From the NCBI RefSeq assembly GCF_030389495.1, contig NZ_CP127832.1, forward strand, positions 620,001 through 684,000: a stretch of DNA of 64,000 bases, in the 5' to 3' direction. Within the stretch, counting starts at the first letter, position 1. Each line of letters starts with the position of its first letter. Below are positions 9,394 through 18,403 of this stretch, piece by piece. The notes beneath the pieces are model-generated. The model was not told the origin of the DNA and made no database searches. It saw only the letters and a list, made by a program, of their open reading frames with translations. A program made the translations under genes and the position numbers. This DNA is from Ligilactobacillus cholophilus (GTDB lineage: Bacteria > Bacillota > Bacilli > Lactobacillales > Lactobacillaceae).

Positions 9394-10818
9394 TTAACCA
9401 ATCTTTATTTGACCTGTAAATACAAATATAATTGCTATTACTGCTAAAATACTTGTAATCAAAATAACAAATTTTTCACGTTTTGTAACTTCCCTATTAT
9501 CTTCTTTAGCAGCTTTATAATATAAAATAAATCCTGGTAAAAATGAAACTGTTAGCAAAAGTAAATCTTGCCAACCTGAAAGAATAGCAGCACATAATTC
9601 AAAACCAGCACAAATTATGCCAATAATAAATTGACCCCATTCCTGATGTTGGTATGAATATTTCATTTGATAAATACCAACAAGCATATATGAAACTAAA
9701 ATTGCTGCTGCAGCTAAGGTTGAGGCAAAATTATATGCCGATTGAGTAAAGAGCATTGAAAATAAGAAAATAGTTTGTAAAATTGCAGTAATAATCAATG
9801 AAATTTGAGGAGCATTTTTATGATTCAATTTTCCCCATGATGCAGGTAATGTTTTATCTTTTGCCATTAATCGTGTAGTTTCTGCTGGAAGCATTGTCCA
9901 AGATAACCATGATCCAACTGTTGAAATAATAACTCCAATATTGATTACTGTTGCTGCCCATTTACCTACGGCAAGCTTTAAAATACTTCCCATTGCTGGT
10001 TGTGCAGCGGTTGCTAATTCATGTTGCGACATAACCCCATATGGTAGAATTGTTGAAAATACATAAATTACAACTAATGAAATAAATCCAATAATAGTAG
10101 CTTGACTAGCTGCTGTTTGAGATTTTGCACGACTAGATAAAACTGATGCACCCTCAATTCCAATAAATACCCACATAATTGACATTAGACTGTTTTTAAC
10201 TTGACCAAAAATAGTTCCATCTACGCCAGTTGCTTGGATATTATTTGCAAAATTTTCCCAAAAATGAAGTGTAAATACACCAAATTTAAAACACATTGCA
10301 ATCAAAATAATAAACATGAATAATGGAATAACTTTGCAGATCGTAACAATTGTATTGACAAAATTAGCACTTTCAACGCCATTATTTACAAAGAAAGTTA
10401 ATACCCATAAGAATACAATTGCAGCAATTATAGATGGCAAATTCTGTCCACCTTTAAAAACACCAATAAAGTTTCCAATTGCTGACATCAAAAAAGTTGC
10501 GAATGCTAAATTTCCAATCCATGCAGAAATCCAGTATGTCCATCCACTCATAAACTCACCTAAAGGACCACATGCTGCATTTGCATATCCAAATAATCCA
10601 GATTCAATATCTGGCCTTTTTTTTGCTAAGTTATTTAACGACAAAACTAATGCTAATACCCCAATTCCACATACTAACCATGCAATCAAAGCAGGTCCTG
10701 GACCAGTAACCTGAGCTAATTGTGATGGTAATCCAAATATTCCAGTTCCAATGGCAGAACTAACAATTAATGCTGCTAATCCAAATGTATTAATTCCATT
10801 CTTATTTTCGTTTTCCAT
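9394..10818 (-). CDS. arcD: ArcD-family arginine/ornithine antiporter
   Basis: 474 residues starting at the ATG at 10818, with GAGG 8 nt upstream; an in-frame GTG at 10827 overlaps that ribosome site and is rejected. About twelve helices; GLAALIVSSAIGTGIFGLPS is the APC first-helix motif and the chain resembles GadC/ArcD antiporters throughout. It should import arginine in exchange for ornithine to feed arcABC. It begins 53 nt after arcC, across the internal hairpin at 10834-10865, which would lower its expression relative to the enzymes. Confidence 0.87.
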   Translation of the reverse strand: MENENKNGINTFGLAALIVSSAIGTGIFGLPSQLAQVTGPGPALIAWLVCGIGVLALVLSLNNLAKKRPDIESGLFGYANAACGPLGEFMSGWTYWISAWIGNLAFATFLMSAIGNFIGVFKGGQNLPSIIAAIVFLWVLTFFVNNGVESANFVNTIVTICKVIPLFMFIILIAMCFKFGVFTLHFWENFANNIQATGVDGTIFGQVKNSLMSIMWVFIGIEGASVLSSRAKSQTAASQATIIGFISLVVIYVFSTILPYGVMSQHELATAAQPAMGSILKLAVGKWAATVINIGVIISTVGSWLSWTMLPAETTRLMAKDKTLPASWGKLNHKNAPQISLIITAILQTIFLFSMLFTQSAYNFASTLAAAAILVSYMLVGIYQMKYSYQHQEWGQFIIGIICAGFELCAAILSGWQDLLLLTVSFLPGFILYYKAAKEDNREVTKREKFVILITSILAVIAIIFVFTGQIKIG

Positions 10819-10833
10819 TTCTTTCACCTCATT

Positions 10834-10865
10834 AAAAAATCGCCAGTTTTTAAACTGACGATTTT
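10834..10865 (-). terminator. Internal hairpin/terminator between arcC and arcD
   Basis: Stem AAAATCG-x-CAGTTT paired with AAACTG-x-CGATTTT, one mismatch, small loop, followed on the minus strand by a T run. It occupies the whole arcC-arcD gap and could act as a partial terminator or an mRNA processing/stability element. Confidence 0.75.
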
Positions 10866-10870
10866 CTTAA

Positions 10871-11815
10871 TTATTTAGTAATAACTGTACCTACTCCGCC
10901 AGTAATCAATTTTTCTACATTATTAAGTGATGTAATTACTGCTTTTTTACCAGTTTTCTCTACAAAATTAATTACGGCTTGAACTTTTGGTAGCATACTA
11001 CCCGCTGCAAATTGATTTTCTTTAATATACTCTTTTAATTCTTTAACAGAAACGTTTGTTAATGCTTTTTGTTTTGGAGTATTGTAATTTACAAATACAT
11101 TATCTACAGCAGTTAAAATAATTAGTTCATCAGCATTAATGCTTTCAGCTAATTTTGCTGCACTAAAGTCCTTATCAATTACAGCTTCTACACCTTTCAA
11201 ATTGTTATTATTATCTTCGCGAATAACTGGCACACCGCCGCCACCAACTGCAATAGGAATTACATTTTCTGAAAGTAAATCATCTATAATTGGTGCTTCA
11301 ATAATATTCATTGGTTTTGGTGATGGAACAACTCTCCGATATCCTCGACCAGCATCTTCTTTGAAAGTATATTCTGGATGCTCTTTCTTCTTTTGAATAA
11401 TTTCATTCTCTGAATAAAAAGGTCCAATTGGTTTGCTAGGATTTTCAAAAGCCGTATCATTTGCATTAACTTCGACTTGTGTCACTAATGTTGCAATCTT
11501 TGAGTTTAAATGCTTTTCTTTAATAACTTCATCCATACTCTTTTGCATCCAATATCCAATGCTTCCTTGTGTCATTGCAACAGTTGTGTCTAATGGCATT
11601 GCAGGATTATCAACTGTACTACCATTCGTTTCTTGTAATAGTAAGTCACCTACTTGAGGCCCATTACCATGTGTAATTACAATTTGATCCTTATTTTCAA
11701 TAAATTTTATAAGGGTTTCCATTGTTTTCTTTATTGAACGAATTTGTGATTCTGCAGTACCATCTTTAGTGACAATAGCGTTTCCTCCTAGAGCAACTAC
11801 AATTCTTTTACTCAT
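10871..11815 (-). CDS. arcC: Carbamate kinase
   Basis: Final step of the arginine deiminase pathway: carbamoyl phosphate + ADP to ATP, CO2 and ammonia. 314 residues, normal for the family. The N-terminal VVALGGNAI and ITHGNGPQVG are the amino acid kinase nucleotide and carbamate motifs; PIAVGGGGVPVI and the DKDFSAAKLAESINAD segment are also characteristic. ATG at 11815 with GGGGA about 9 nt upstream. Follows arcB by 27 nt. Confidence 0.97.
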   Translation of the reverse strand: MSKRIVVALGGNAIVTKDGTAESQIRSIKKTMETLIKFIENKDQIVITHGNGPQVGDLLLQETNGSTVDNPAMPLDTTVAMTQGSIGYWMQKSMDEVIKEKHLNSKIATLVTQVEVNANDTAFENPSKPIGPFYSENEIIQKKKEHPEYTFKEDAGRGYRRVVPSPKPMNIIEAPIIDDLLSENVIPIAVGGGGVPVIREDNNNNLKGVEAVIDKDFSAAKLAESINADELIILTAVDNVFVNYNTPKQKALTNVSVKELKEYIKENQFAAGSMLPKVQAVINFVEKTGKKAVITSLNNVEKLITGGVGTVITK

Positions 11816-11842
11816 TGTAATCGTCCCCTTAAACTATAATCC

Positions 11843-12880
11843 TTATTTGTTAATTTTTACGGTTGGAATATATAAGTTTCCTAATGTTGCGGCCATAATA
11901 GCCTTAATTGAGTGCATCCGATTTTCTGCTTCTGTAAATTGCCAAGCATATTTAGAATTAAAGACTTCATCAGTTACTTCCATACATGACAAGCCATATT
12001 TTTCATGAATTTCTTTACCATATTTTGTATTTGTATTATGAAATGCTGGTAAACAATGCATAAATATAATTTGGTCATCAGGTGTACCACTCTTCTTAAA
12101 CATGTCCATATTAACTTGATATGGTTTCAATAATTTAACACGTTCTTCCCAATCGTTTTCACCCATTGATACCCATACATCTGTATAAATTACATTTGTT
12201 CCTTTTACAGCTTCATCAATGTCATCTGTAATAATATATTTAGCACCTGATTCCTTAGCAAACTTATCAGCAATATCAAGAATTTCTTGTGCAGGATGTA
12301 ATTCTTTTGGTGCTAAAATTCTTACATTAACACCTAACATTAAGCCAGTAACTAATAAACTATTTGCCATATTATTACGGCCATCACCAACAAATGTTAA
12401 TGTTAAGCCTTTAATATGACCAAATTTTTCTTTAATTGTCATAAAATCAGCAATCATTTGTGTTGGATGCCATTCATCTGTTAAACCATTCCATACAGGA
12501 ACACCAGAATATTTTGCTAATTCTTCAACATTCTTTTGAGCAAATCCACGGTATTCAATTCCATCAAACATACTACCTAAAACTTTTCCTGTATCTTCAA
12601 TAGATTCCTTTTTACCAAGTTGTAAATCATTTTTGCCCATAAATTCAGCATTTGCTCCTAAATCGTGTGCTGCAACAACGAATGATGAACGAGTTCTTGT
12701 TGAAGTCTTTTCAAATAATAGTGCAATATTTTTACCTTCCAAATAGTGATGAGGAATATTTCTTTCCTTTAAATCCTTCAAATGTAATGAAAAATCAATC
12801 AAATAATTAATTTCATCTGGTGTAAAATCTTTACATGCTAAAAAACTACGTCCTTGAAATACATTTGTAAATTTACTCAT
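11843..12880 (-). CDS. arcB: Ornithine carbamoyltransferase (catabolic)
   Basis: Converts citrulline and phosphate to ornithine and carbamoyl phosphate in the arginine deiminase pathway. 345 residues. STRTRSSF (carbamoyl phosphate site), [10 protein letters not shown] with the catalytic Cys, and the ornithine-side DVWVSMGE loop are present. Position between arcA and arcC marks it as the catabolic rather than the biosynthetic form. ATG at 12880 has AAAGGGAG upstream; 27 nt after arcA. Confidence 0.97.
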   Translation of the reverse strand: MSKFTNVFQGRSFLACKDFTPDEINYLIDFSLHLKDLKERNIPHHYLEGKNIALLFEKTSTRTRSSFVVAAHDLGANAEFMGKNDLQLGKKESIEDTGKVLGSMFDGIEYRGFAQKNVEELAKYSGVPVWNGLTDEWHPTQMIADFMTIKEKFGHIKGLTLTFVGDGRNNMANSLLVTGLMLGVNVRILAPKELHPAQEILDIADKFAKESGAKYIITDDIDEAVKGTNVIYTDVWVSMGENDWEERVKLLKPYQVNMDMFKKSGTPDDQIIFMHCLPAFHNTNTKYGKEIHEKYGLSCMEVTDEVFNSKYAWQFTEAENRMHSIKAIMAATLGNLYIPTVKINK

Positions 12881-12907
12881 TTTAAATTTCTCCCTTTCAA
12901 ATCCTTA

Positions 12908-14146
12908 TTATTTTAAATCTTCACGAACAATTGGCATTGACATACAACGTGGACCACCACGACCGCGTGCTAATTCACTTGAACGCACCTCGTGAACTAA
13001 AATTCCATGCTTACGTAATAATTCATTTGATACATAATTACGATCGTATGTGACTACTTCACCTGGAGCAATTGCTAGTGTATTAGAACCATCATTCCAT
13101 TGTTCTCTTGCTGCAATGACAGGATCTCCATTCCCAGTTGGAATAAGATCTAAATCATTTAATCCTAATGCATTCTTTAATACTTTCTTTAAGTCATTAT
13201 CATAAGTAATTTCTAATTCACCATTTTCTTTTCCAGGGTGAATAGTATATGTATCAACTTTTTCACCTTTTGTCAAAATTGCTGGATGAACTGTAAACTT
13301 ATCATAATCTATCATTGTTAAAACAGTATCCAAATGCATCATTGCATGATTATGAGGAATTTTTATTGCAATCACGGTATCGAAATCAGACTTATTTCCT
13401 TCAAATAAATGTTTTGCAATATCTTCAATGGCGTTTGCTGTTGTTCGTTGTGAAATTCCAATAGCAAATACATGATTGCTAAGAACTAATTCATCTCCAC
13501 CTTCAATATGTGATTGATGGTTACGACTACGCCATACATGTAATCCTTTATTAGCAAAACGAGGATGATAGTTAATAATATATTGCATAAACATTGATTC
13601 ACGTTGACGTGCTTTAAATGTCATCTTATTTATTGATAATCCATCCCCAATAGAAGCTGCTGGATCTCGTGTAAAATACAAATTAGGCATTGGATCCATA
13701 TAAAATGGATAATTCGAATCTTCTGCCATTTCTTGAAGACTTCGATATGTAAGGTTAATTTCATTTTTACGAACCCCTGCCATAATCTTTTCAACCATTT
13801 CTAATGTATTAAATGAAAGTAGATATTCTTTTAATGCATCATGTATTGGCCCACTGAGATATCCTGATTCAGAAATCATTTGTTCAAGAAATTTTTCTTT
13901 AACTTCAGGATTTTCAATTGCTTCAGCTGCCAGTTTCTCAAGATAAAGAACTTCAATATTATTTTCACGTAAAGTATCTGCAAAATAATCATGCTCTTCT
14001 TGAGCGATTGGCAAATATGGAATATCATCGAAAAGCAATCTCTTCATTGTATCTGGAGTGATATTTTCAACTTCATGTCCAGGTCGTTTTAAAATCACTG
14101 ATTTAAGCTTCCCAATTTCAGATGTAATATGAATTGGACTTGTCAT
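12908..14146 (-). CDS. arcA: Arginine deiminase
   Basis: Hydrolyses arginine to citrulline and ammonia, the entry step of the pathway. 412 residues. [24 protein letters not shown] and the C-terminal [10 protein letters not shown] with the nucleophilic cysteine are diagnostic. First gene of the arcA-arcB-arcC-arcD-(arcD-like) locus. AGGAG lies about 6 nt before the ATG at 14146. Transcribed from the promoter/cre at 14185-14213, so expression should fall when glucose is plentiful. No argR or crp/fnr-type regulator gene is adjacent. Confidence 0.97.
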   Translation of the reverse strand: MTSPIHITSEIGKLKSVILKRPGHEVENITPDTMKRLLFDDIPYLPIAQEEHDYFADTLRENNIEVLYLEKLAAEAIENPEVKEKFLEQMISESGYLSGPIHDALKEYLLSFNTLEMVEKIMAGVRKNEINLTYRSLQEMAEDSNYPFYMDPMPNLYFTRDPAASIGDGLSINKMTFKARQRESMFMQYIINYHPRFANKGLHVWRSRNHQSHIEGGDELVLSNHVFAIGISQRTTANAIEDIAKHLFEGNKSDFDTVIAIKIPHNHAMMHLDTVLTMIDYDKFTVHPAILTKGEKVDTYTIHPGKENGELEITYDNDLKKVLKNALGLNDLDLIPTGNGDPVIAAREQWNDGSNTLAIAPGEVVTYDRNYVSNELLRKHGILVHEVRSSELARGRGGPRCMSMPIVREDLK

Positions 14147-14184
14147 AAAATCATCTCCTATTTTTATTATCCCTTACACCCATA

Positions 14185-14213
14185 TTTATAACACTCGTTG
14201 TAATCGGTTGCAA
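14185..14213 (-). promoter_or_regulatory. arcA promoter (-35 TTGCAA, 17 nt, -10 TATAAA)
   Basis: On the minus strand TTGCAA at 14213-14208 and TATAAA at 14190-14185 are separated by exactly 17 nt. Transcription would begin near 14178, giving a leader of about 30 nt containing the AGGAG site. Confidence 0.8.
14199..14212. promoter_or_regulatory. cre (CcpA operator) overlapping the arcA -35 box
   Basis: TGTAATCGGTTGCA matches the catabolite-responsive element consensus TGWAANCGNTNWCA at 13 of 14 positions (one W is G). It covers most of the -35 box, the position expected for CcpA repression. Confidence 0.8.
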
Positions 14214-14262
14214 CAAATTACATCAATAATTCAATATAAAATAGCATTAATGTACTTTTTTA

Positions 14263-14298
14263 TTCTTAAAAATATTGATACACCAATATTTTTAAGAA
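14263..14298. repeat. Perfect 15-bp dyad upstream of the arcA promoter
   Basis: TTCTTAAAAATATTG and CAATATTTTTAAGAA are perfect inverted repeats separated by 6 nt. It lies between the dsdA terminator (14330-14357) and the arcA promoter, about 50 bp upstream of the -35 box. It lacks a GC-rich stem, so an operator is at least as likely as a terminator. Confidence 0.8.
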
Positions 14299-14329
14299 AT
14301 GCAAAGATTTTTTGCTTGTTTTTAAATAA

Positions 14330-14357
14330 AAAAAAGAGACCAATTGGTCTCTTTTTT
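14330..14357 (-). terminator. Intrinsic terminator downstream of dsdA
   Basis: Perfect palindrome AAAAAAGAGACCAA / TTGGTCTCTTTTTT, 8 nt beyond the dsdA stop, ending in a T run on the minus strand. Confidence 0.9.
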
Positions 14358-14365
14358 ATTATAAA

Positions 14366-15694
14366 TTAAAGGAATGTTTTTAAATTTTGTTCATTAATTT
14401 CTTCAGGTACCATACTACCACCTGTAGCCCATGTTAGATGAATAATATTGTCTTGAATTTTATCTAAATTATTTTCTTTCATATATTCTTTAGCAAATGG
14501 ATCTTCAAATAATTTAATTGGGCCTTCAAAGCTAGCGCATGATGAAGGTTCAATTGTAAATCCTTCAGAAGAATGTAAATCACGTAAATAATTAAATAAA
14601 TCTGCATCATCTACTGTAAACATACCATCTAACATTGGTTTCATATAATCACCTGAAAATACAGATGGACTTGGACAAGCTAAACCATCAGCTTCTGTCT
14701 TACCATCAATCCCAATATCCTGCACAGAAACATCATTATTCATTCCTGTAACCATTCCTAATGGAATACTTGGACAATGAGTTGGTTGAATTAAAAATAC
14801 ATGTGCTGCTTCTCCAAATACTGCTTTCATACCAAATGCAGTTCCACCAGATGAGCCACCAACTCCTGCTGGGCTATAAACAAAAATTGGATGATCTTTA
14901 TCAATTGTTATCCCGCGATTTTCAAATTGTTTCTTTACACGAATTGCAGATGTTGCATAGCCTAAGAATAGAGTTGTTGATTTAACATCATCAACAAAAT
15001 AACTCTTAGGATCAGCATCAGACTCTGCTCTTCCTTTTTTCAATGCAATATTGAAGTTTGTATCGTATTCTTTTACTTCAGCACCTTTTTTACGAAGCAA
15101 TTCTTTTTTCCATTCTTTTGCATCATAACTCATATGAACGATTGCTTCAAAACCTAATGCAGCAGCTGTAATTCCAATTGAAATACCTAAGTTTCCAGTT
15201 GATCCAACTTGTACTTTATATTGTGAAAATAATTCTTTAGCTTCTTTAGTTGCTAACTTAGTATAATCATCTTCTTTTGATTTCAACAATCCTGTTTCTA
15301 ATGCAATATCTTCTGCATGTTTTAATACTTCATAGATTCCTCCACGAGCTTTAATAGAACCAGCAACTGGAAGGTCTGAATCCATCTTCATAAATAACTC
15401 ACCATGGAATTCATGATTTTTTTCGATTAATTCTTGCATTTTATCTAATTTTTCCAATTTTGATTCAATAATTCCATCTGTTGAAGCTGTTTCAGGAAAT
15501 ATCTTAGCAATCAAAGGAGCATAACGTTCTAAATCAGCTTCTGCTGCTTCAATATCTTTTAATCCGAACTCTTCATGATCCCAAATTTCATTTTCAGGAA
15601 CTCTATCTGGATTTGGCCAAAAAGTTGGCTTTTGTTCCTTAATATTAGCTAATGCTGGTTGTTGCGCAATATACTTATCAATATCGATTTTCAT
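14366..15694 (-). CDS. dsdA: D-serine ammonia-lyase (D-serine dehydratase)
   Basis: PLP-dependent deamination of D-serine to pyruvate and ammonia. Starting at the ATG at 15694 (GGAAAGG 8 nt upstream) gives 442 residues, the length of E. coli DsdA; an in-frame GTG at 15703 overlaps the ribosome site. GSIKARGGIYEV carries the PLP lysine, and SPAGVGGSSGGTAFG is the phosphate-binding loop. FWPNPDRVPENEIWDHEEFG near the N-terminus is also typical. No DsdC regulator or D-serine permease is adjacent. It ends before the arc locus with its own terminator, so it looks monocistronic. Confidence 0.95.
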   Translation of the reverse strand: MKIDIDKYIAQQPALANIKEQKPTFWPNPDRVPENEIWDHEEFGLKDIEAAEADLERYAPLIAKIFPETASTDGIIESKLEKLDKMQELIEKNHEFHGELFMKMDSDLPVAGSIKARGGIYEVLKHAEDIALETGLLKSKEDDYTKLATKEAKELFSQYKVQVGSTGNLGISIGITAAALGFEAIVHMSYDAKEWKKELLRKKGAEVKEYDTNFNIALKKGRAESDADPKSYFVDDVKSTTLFLGYATSAIRVKKQFENRGITIDKDHPIFVYSPAGVGGSSGGTAFGMKAVFGEAAHVFLIQPTHCPSIPLGMVTGMNNDVSVQDIGIDGKTEADGLACPSPSVFSGDYMKPMLDGMFTVDDADLFNYLRDLHSSEGFTIEPSSCASFEGPIKLFEDPFAKEYMKENNLDKIQDNIIHLTWATGGSMVPEEINEQNLKTFL

Positions 15695-15817
15695 TAATTT
15701 CACCTTTCCACATCAGTTAACTAAATTGTTTTTACATTCCTAAATTATAATAACATAAACACAAAAAATTAGCCTTATAATTTTAATGAAATAATAGATA
15801 ATATTTACTCAATAACT

Positions 15818-16735
15818 TTAATATTTTACCCATTTAACTACAACATTTTTCCAAGACTTTGGGTCAATCATTGTTCTTGGTAATGGTTGAGAAAGATCTT
15901 GTCCACTAACGATGATGCCATTCTGTAACGAAAAAGTATACATCCCATGTTTTGCTAGATATCTTTGTTCTCGAGGTGTTCCTGCTCCATATGGATATGC
16001 AAAATAAGGACTAGTTTTACCCGTATGCTTTTTAATTACTTTTTCAGATTTTTTATAATCTCTGACAAATTTATTATAATTTTTCTTATATAATAAAACT
16101 GGTTTATTGTTAGATAAATAATGCATATTATTTGTATGAACACCTAAAGTTACATTAGAGTTATGAATAATTTTTTTTAATTCTTTCCAAGTTGCTAATT
16201 CCGTTCCGTTATCATATCTTCCTGTGTTACCTGTAACAATAAAAACTGTATAGGGCAAGTCTCCCATTTCTTTAAATAAAGGATCTACATTGTCAAGAAT
16301 TGTACGATCAACATCATCAAACGTAAAAACCACATACTTATGCGTTAATTTTTTATTACTTTTAATTAACTGTATGGCTTTTTGAATAGAAATAATTCTT
16401 ACATGGTTTTTTTGGAAAAACTTTATTTGATTTTTTAACTGATTTTTTGTCACTGTATATTCATGCAACTGTTCATTATTAGATAAATCAAGTGCTAACC
16501 GCGTTGAAAAATTTTTATTTGATTGCGAAACACGATGATAACATAAAACTAAAATACCATTTTTATGAAGTTCTCTCTTAGTTAAATTCCCACTACTTAT
16601 CTCTTTTTGAGCTTGCTCATAATTTACATGTGAGTTATATTCAGAAACTCCAGTACAAATAATAATTATTAAACAAAACAAAATAAAAATTAAATGCCAG
16701 TAACGTTCAAAAATATATTTAATTTTTTGTAACAT
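15818..16735 (-). CDS. IcaB/PgaB-like polysaccharide N-deacetylase
   Basis: 305 residues with one N-terminal membrane anchor (about residues 14-30) and an extracellular NodB-type deacetylase domain. Motif 1 is VVFTFDDVDRTI (catalytic and metal Asp), motif 2 is LGVHTNNMHYLS (metal His pair), and FAYPYGAGTPREQ is motif 3; ILVLCYHRVS is the start of the IcaB-type domain. It should partially de-N-acetylate the glucosamine polymer made by the upstream synthase. Overlaps the IcaD-like gene by 17 nt. No GAS-type lipobox is seen, so it is membrane anchored rather than a lipoprotein. Confidence 0.87.
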   Translation of the reverse strand: MLQKIKYIFERYWHLIFILFCLIIIICTGVSEYNSHVNYEQAQKEISSGNLTKRELHKNGILVLCYHRVSQSNKNFSTRLALDLSNNEQLHEYTVTKNQLKNQIKFFQKNHVRIISIQKAIQLIKSNKKLTHKYVVFTFDDVDRTILDNVDPLFKEMGDLPYTVFIVTGNTGRYDNGTELATWKELKKIIHNSNVTLGVHTNNMHYLSNNKPVLLYKKNYNKFVRDYKKSEKVIKKHTGKTSPYFAYPYGAGTPREQRYLAKHGMYTFSLQNGIIVSGQDLSQPLPRTMIDPKSWKNVVVKWVKY

Positions 16736-17030
16736 GATTTTTTCTTACTCCTCGTTCTCCTCGTTGATTTGAAATTCGCTTTAAGTAACGTTTTATAAAC
16801 CAAATATATCTGGATAGTGCAATAAATAATACTGTTACAAGCGAAATGATGAGAAGCAGGAACATATCATAAAATGAATTATAATTACAATTTGTCAAAA
16901 CATAAAAATCGACTAGCCATTCATTAAACTTTCTACATAAAAAATCTACAAAAACCAAAACAATAAAAACTTGTATAATATTTCCCAAAATTAACCATAA
17001 GAAACTAAACCATTTTTTTAATGTTTTCAT
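16719..17030 (-). CDS. IcaD/PgaD-like small membrane subunit of the polysaccharide synthase
   Basis: 103 residues with two hydrophobic helices (about residues 10-32 and 52-74) and a very basic tail (RYLKRISNQRGERGVRKNH). Sequence resemblance to IcaD is weak; the call rests on size, topology and its place directly after the IcaA-like glycosyltransferase, overlapping its stop by ATGA (17027-17030), and overlapping the deacetylase start. IcaD-type subunits are needed for full activity of the synthase. Confidence 0.7.
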   Translation of the reverse strand: MKTLKKWFSFLWLILGNIIQVFIVLVFVDFLCRKFNEWLVDFYVLTNCNYNSFYDMFLLLIISLVTVLFIALSRYIWFIKRYLKRISNQRGERGVRKNHVTKN

Positions 17031-18232
17031 TTACTGTTCCCCCTATCTGATGCACCCCATGCAGCATATTTAACTGCATCAAATAGATGATAAAACGATG
17101 AAAATACAACTACAATATTATTTAACCAGTATGCATAGAAAAAGAAAGGCAAATACAGCCAATAATGCCTGTAATTAATATATTCAACTTTAAAATTGAT
17201 AAATTTTGAATACCAATAAAATAGTAATGTTACAACATAATAAAGCACTAATGCTCCTAGGTTTATTCGTAAATTTTTCATATAAATAAACTCAAAAAAT
17301 AATTTGGCAATTGCAAATGAAACAGCGAATACCCATAAATAGCTGCAACACATATCTATTGCTAATAATTTTTGACCAAATGATAATGACATGATTTTTT
17401 TTAAATGTTTTTTTAATACTTCTAGTCCGCCACGGCCCCATCTAACTCTTTGTCGTACAAATCCTTTGATTGTTCCAGGAACATAAATTTTACATAGTGC
17501 ACGTGGCTGATATGTACAATAATAACCATTATCATATAGTTTCCATGTTACATCTATATCTTCAGTCATCGCTTCAGTACTCCATCCATTCACATCAATT
17601 AAAGCTGAGCGTCTAAATAACGTCAATACACCGGAAACAGTTAAAATATGTCCCAAGAAGAAAGATTGTGCCCTTTTAATCATGTCAATATTCATAATGT
17701 ATTCTAAAAATTGCAGCTTTCCAATTAAAGTATTAGTATTTTTTACAATTGGTCTTCCAGTAACTGCAGCAATTTTTTCATCTGCATCAATTGAAGCAAC
17801 CAAATAGCTCAAAGAATCTTTTTCAAATTCAGTATCTGCATCCACACACAAAATGTAATCAGCTTTACTTTCCTTAAGTGCACAATTTAAAGCCATCGCT
17901 TTTCCCATGTTCTCTTTTTGAGCTTTAATTTTAATATTAGGATATTTCTTTGCTAGTTTTTTCATTACCTTCAAAGTATTATCCGTACTTTTATCATCAA
18001 TCAATATAATCTTATAATTTTGATATTCAATTTTCTCTAAAGATTCAATTGATGATGGAAGCATTTCTTCCTCGTTATAACATGACATAAAAATTTCAAC
18101 AGAAGGACCATCGTTTACTTTATGTGTTCTTTTTTTTACAAATTGTTTTTCACACATATTAAAAAAAATAGACCCTATTATCCAAACAAACGACATTATT
18201 ACAGGATAATAAAGTTCAAATCCTCCTAACAT
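17027..18232 (-). CDS. IcaA/PgaC-like poly-N-acetylglucosamine synthase (GT2)
   Basis: 401 residues: one N-terminal membrane helix, a cytoplasmic GT2 domain, and several C-terminal helices. The GT2 motifs are all present: IDDKSTDNT, CVDADTEFE, MTEDIDVTWKLY and QRVRWGRGG (QxxRW), the set found in processive beta-glycan synthases; similarity to IcaA/PgaC from UDP-GlcNAc is the best reading. First of a three-gene cluster with overlapping genes. No icaC or icaR is seen. GGGGGG lies about 8 nt before the ATG. Confidence 0.88.
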   Translation of the reverse strand: MLGGFELYYPVIMSFVWIIGSIFFNMCEKQFVKKRTHKVNDGPSVEIFMSCYNEEEMLPSSIESLEKIEYQNYKIILIDDKSTDNTLKVMKKLAKKYPNIKIKAQKENMGKAMALNCALKESKADYILCVDADTEFEKDSLSYLVASIDADEKIAAVTGRPIVKNTNTLIGKLQFLEYIMNIDMIKRAQSFFLGHILTVSGVLTLFRRSALIDVNGWSTEAMTEDIDVTWKLYDNGYYCTYQPRALCKIYVPGTIKGFVRQRVRWGRGGLEVLKKHLKKIMSLSFGQKLLAIDMCCSYLWVFAVSFAIAKLFFEFIYMKNLRINLGALVLYYVVTLLFYWYSKFINFKVEYINYRHYWLYLPFFFYAYWLNNIVVVFSSFYHLFDAVKYAAWGASDRGNSK

Positions 18233-18264
18233 CCAAATCCCCCCAATTTTATATTAATTGTAAT

Positions 18265-18292
18265 TCTATACCATATTTCAATTTAATGTAAA
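18265..18292 (-). promoter_or_regulatory. Probable promoter of the icaA/D/B-like cluster
   Basis: TTTACA at 18292-18287, 16-nt spacer, TATAGA at 18270-18265 preceded by TGG (extended -10). It is the best match in the 171-bp gap upstream of the synthase gene. Confidence 0.55.
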
Positions 18293-18353
18293 GTTAATTA
18301 TTTAAACTTCATAATATTTAACCAAATTGATGACTTGAAAAATAAACAATTAA

Positions 18354-18381
18354 AAAAAGACTGTATAAAATCAGTCTTTTT
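18354..18381 (-). terminator. Terminator after nfo (end of the tag/glycosyltransferase operon)
   Basis: AAAAAGACTG / CAGTCTTTTT inverted repeat with an 8-nt loop and a T run on the minus strand, 22 nt beyond the nfo stop. Confidence 0.82.
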
Positions 18382-18403
18382 AAATAACTATCGAACAAAA
18401 AAT

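Noticed and set aside
14213-14262. ARG box for ArgR in the arcA promoter region
   Set aside because: A TGAAT half-site is visible but no adequate second half was found, so the evidence is too weak.
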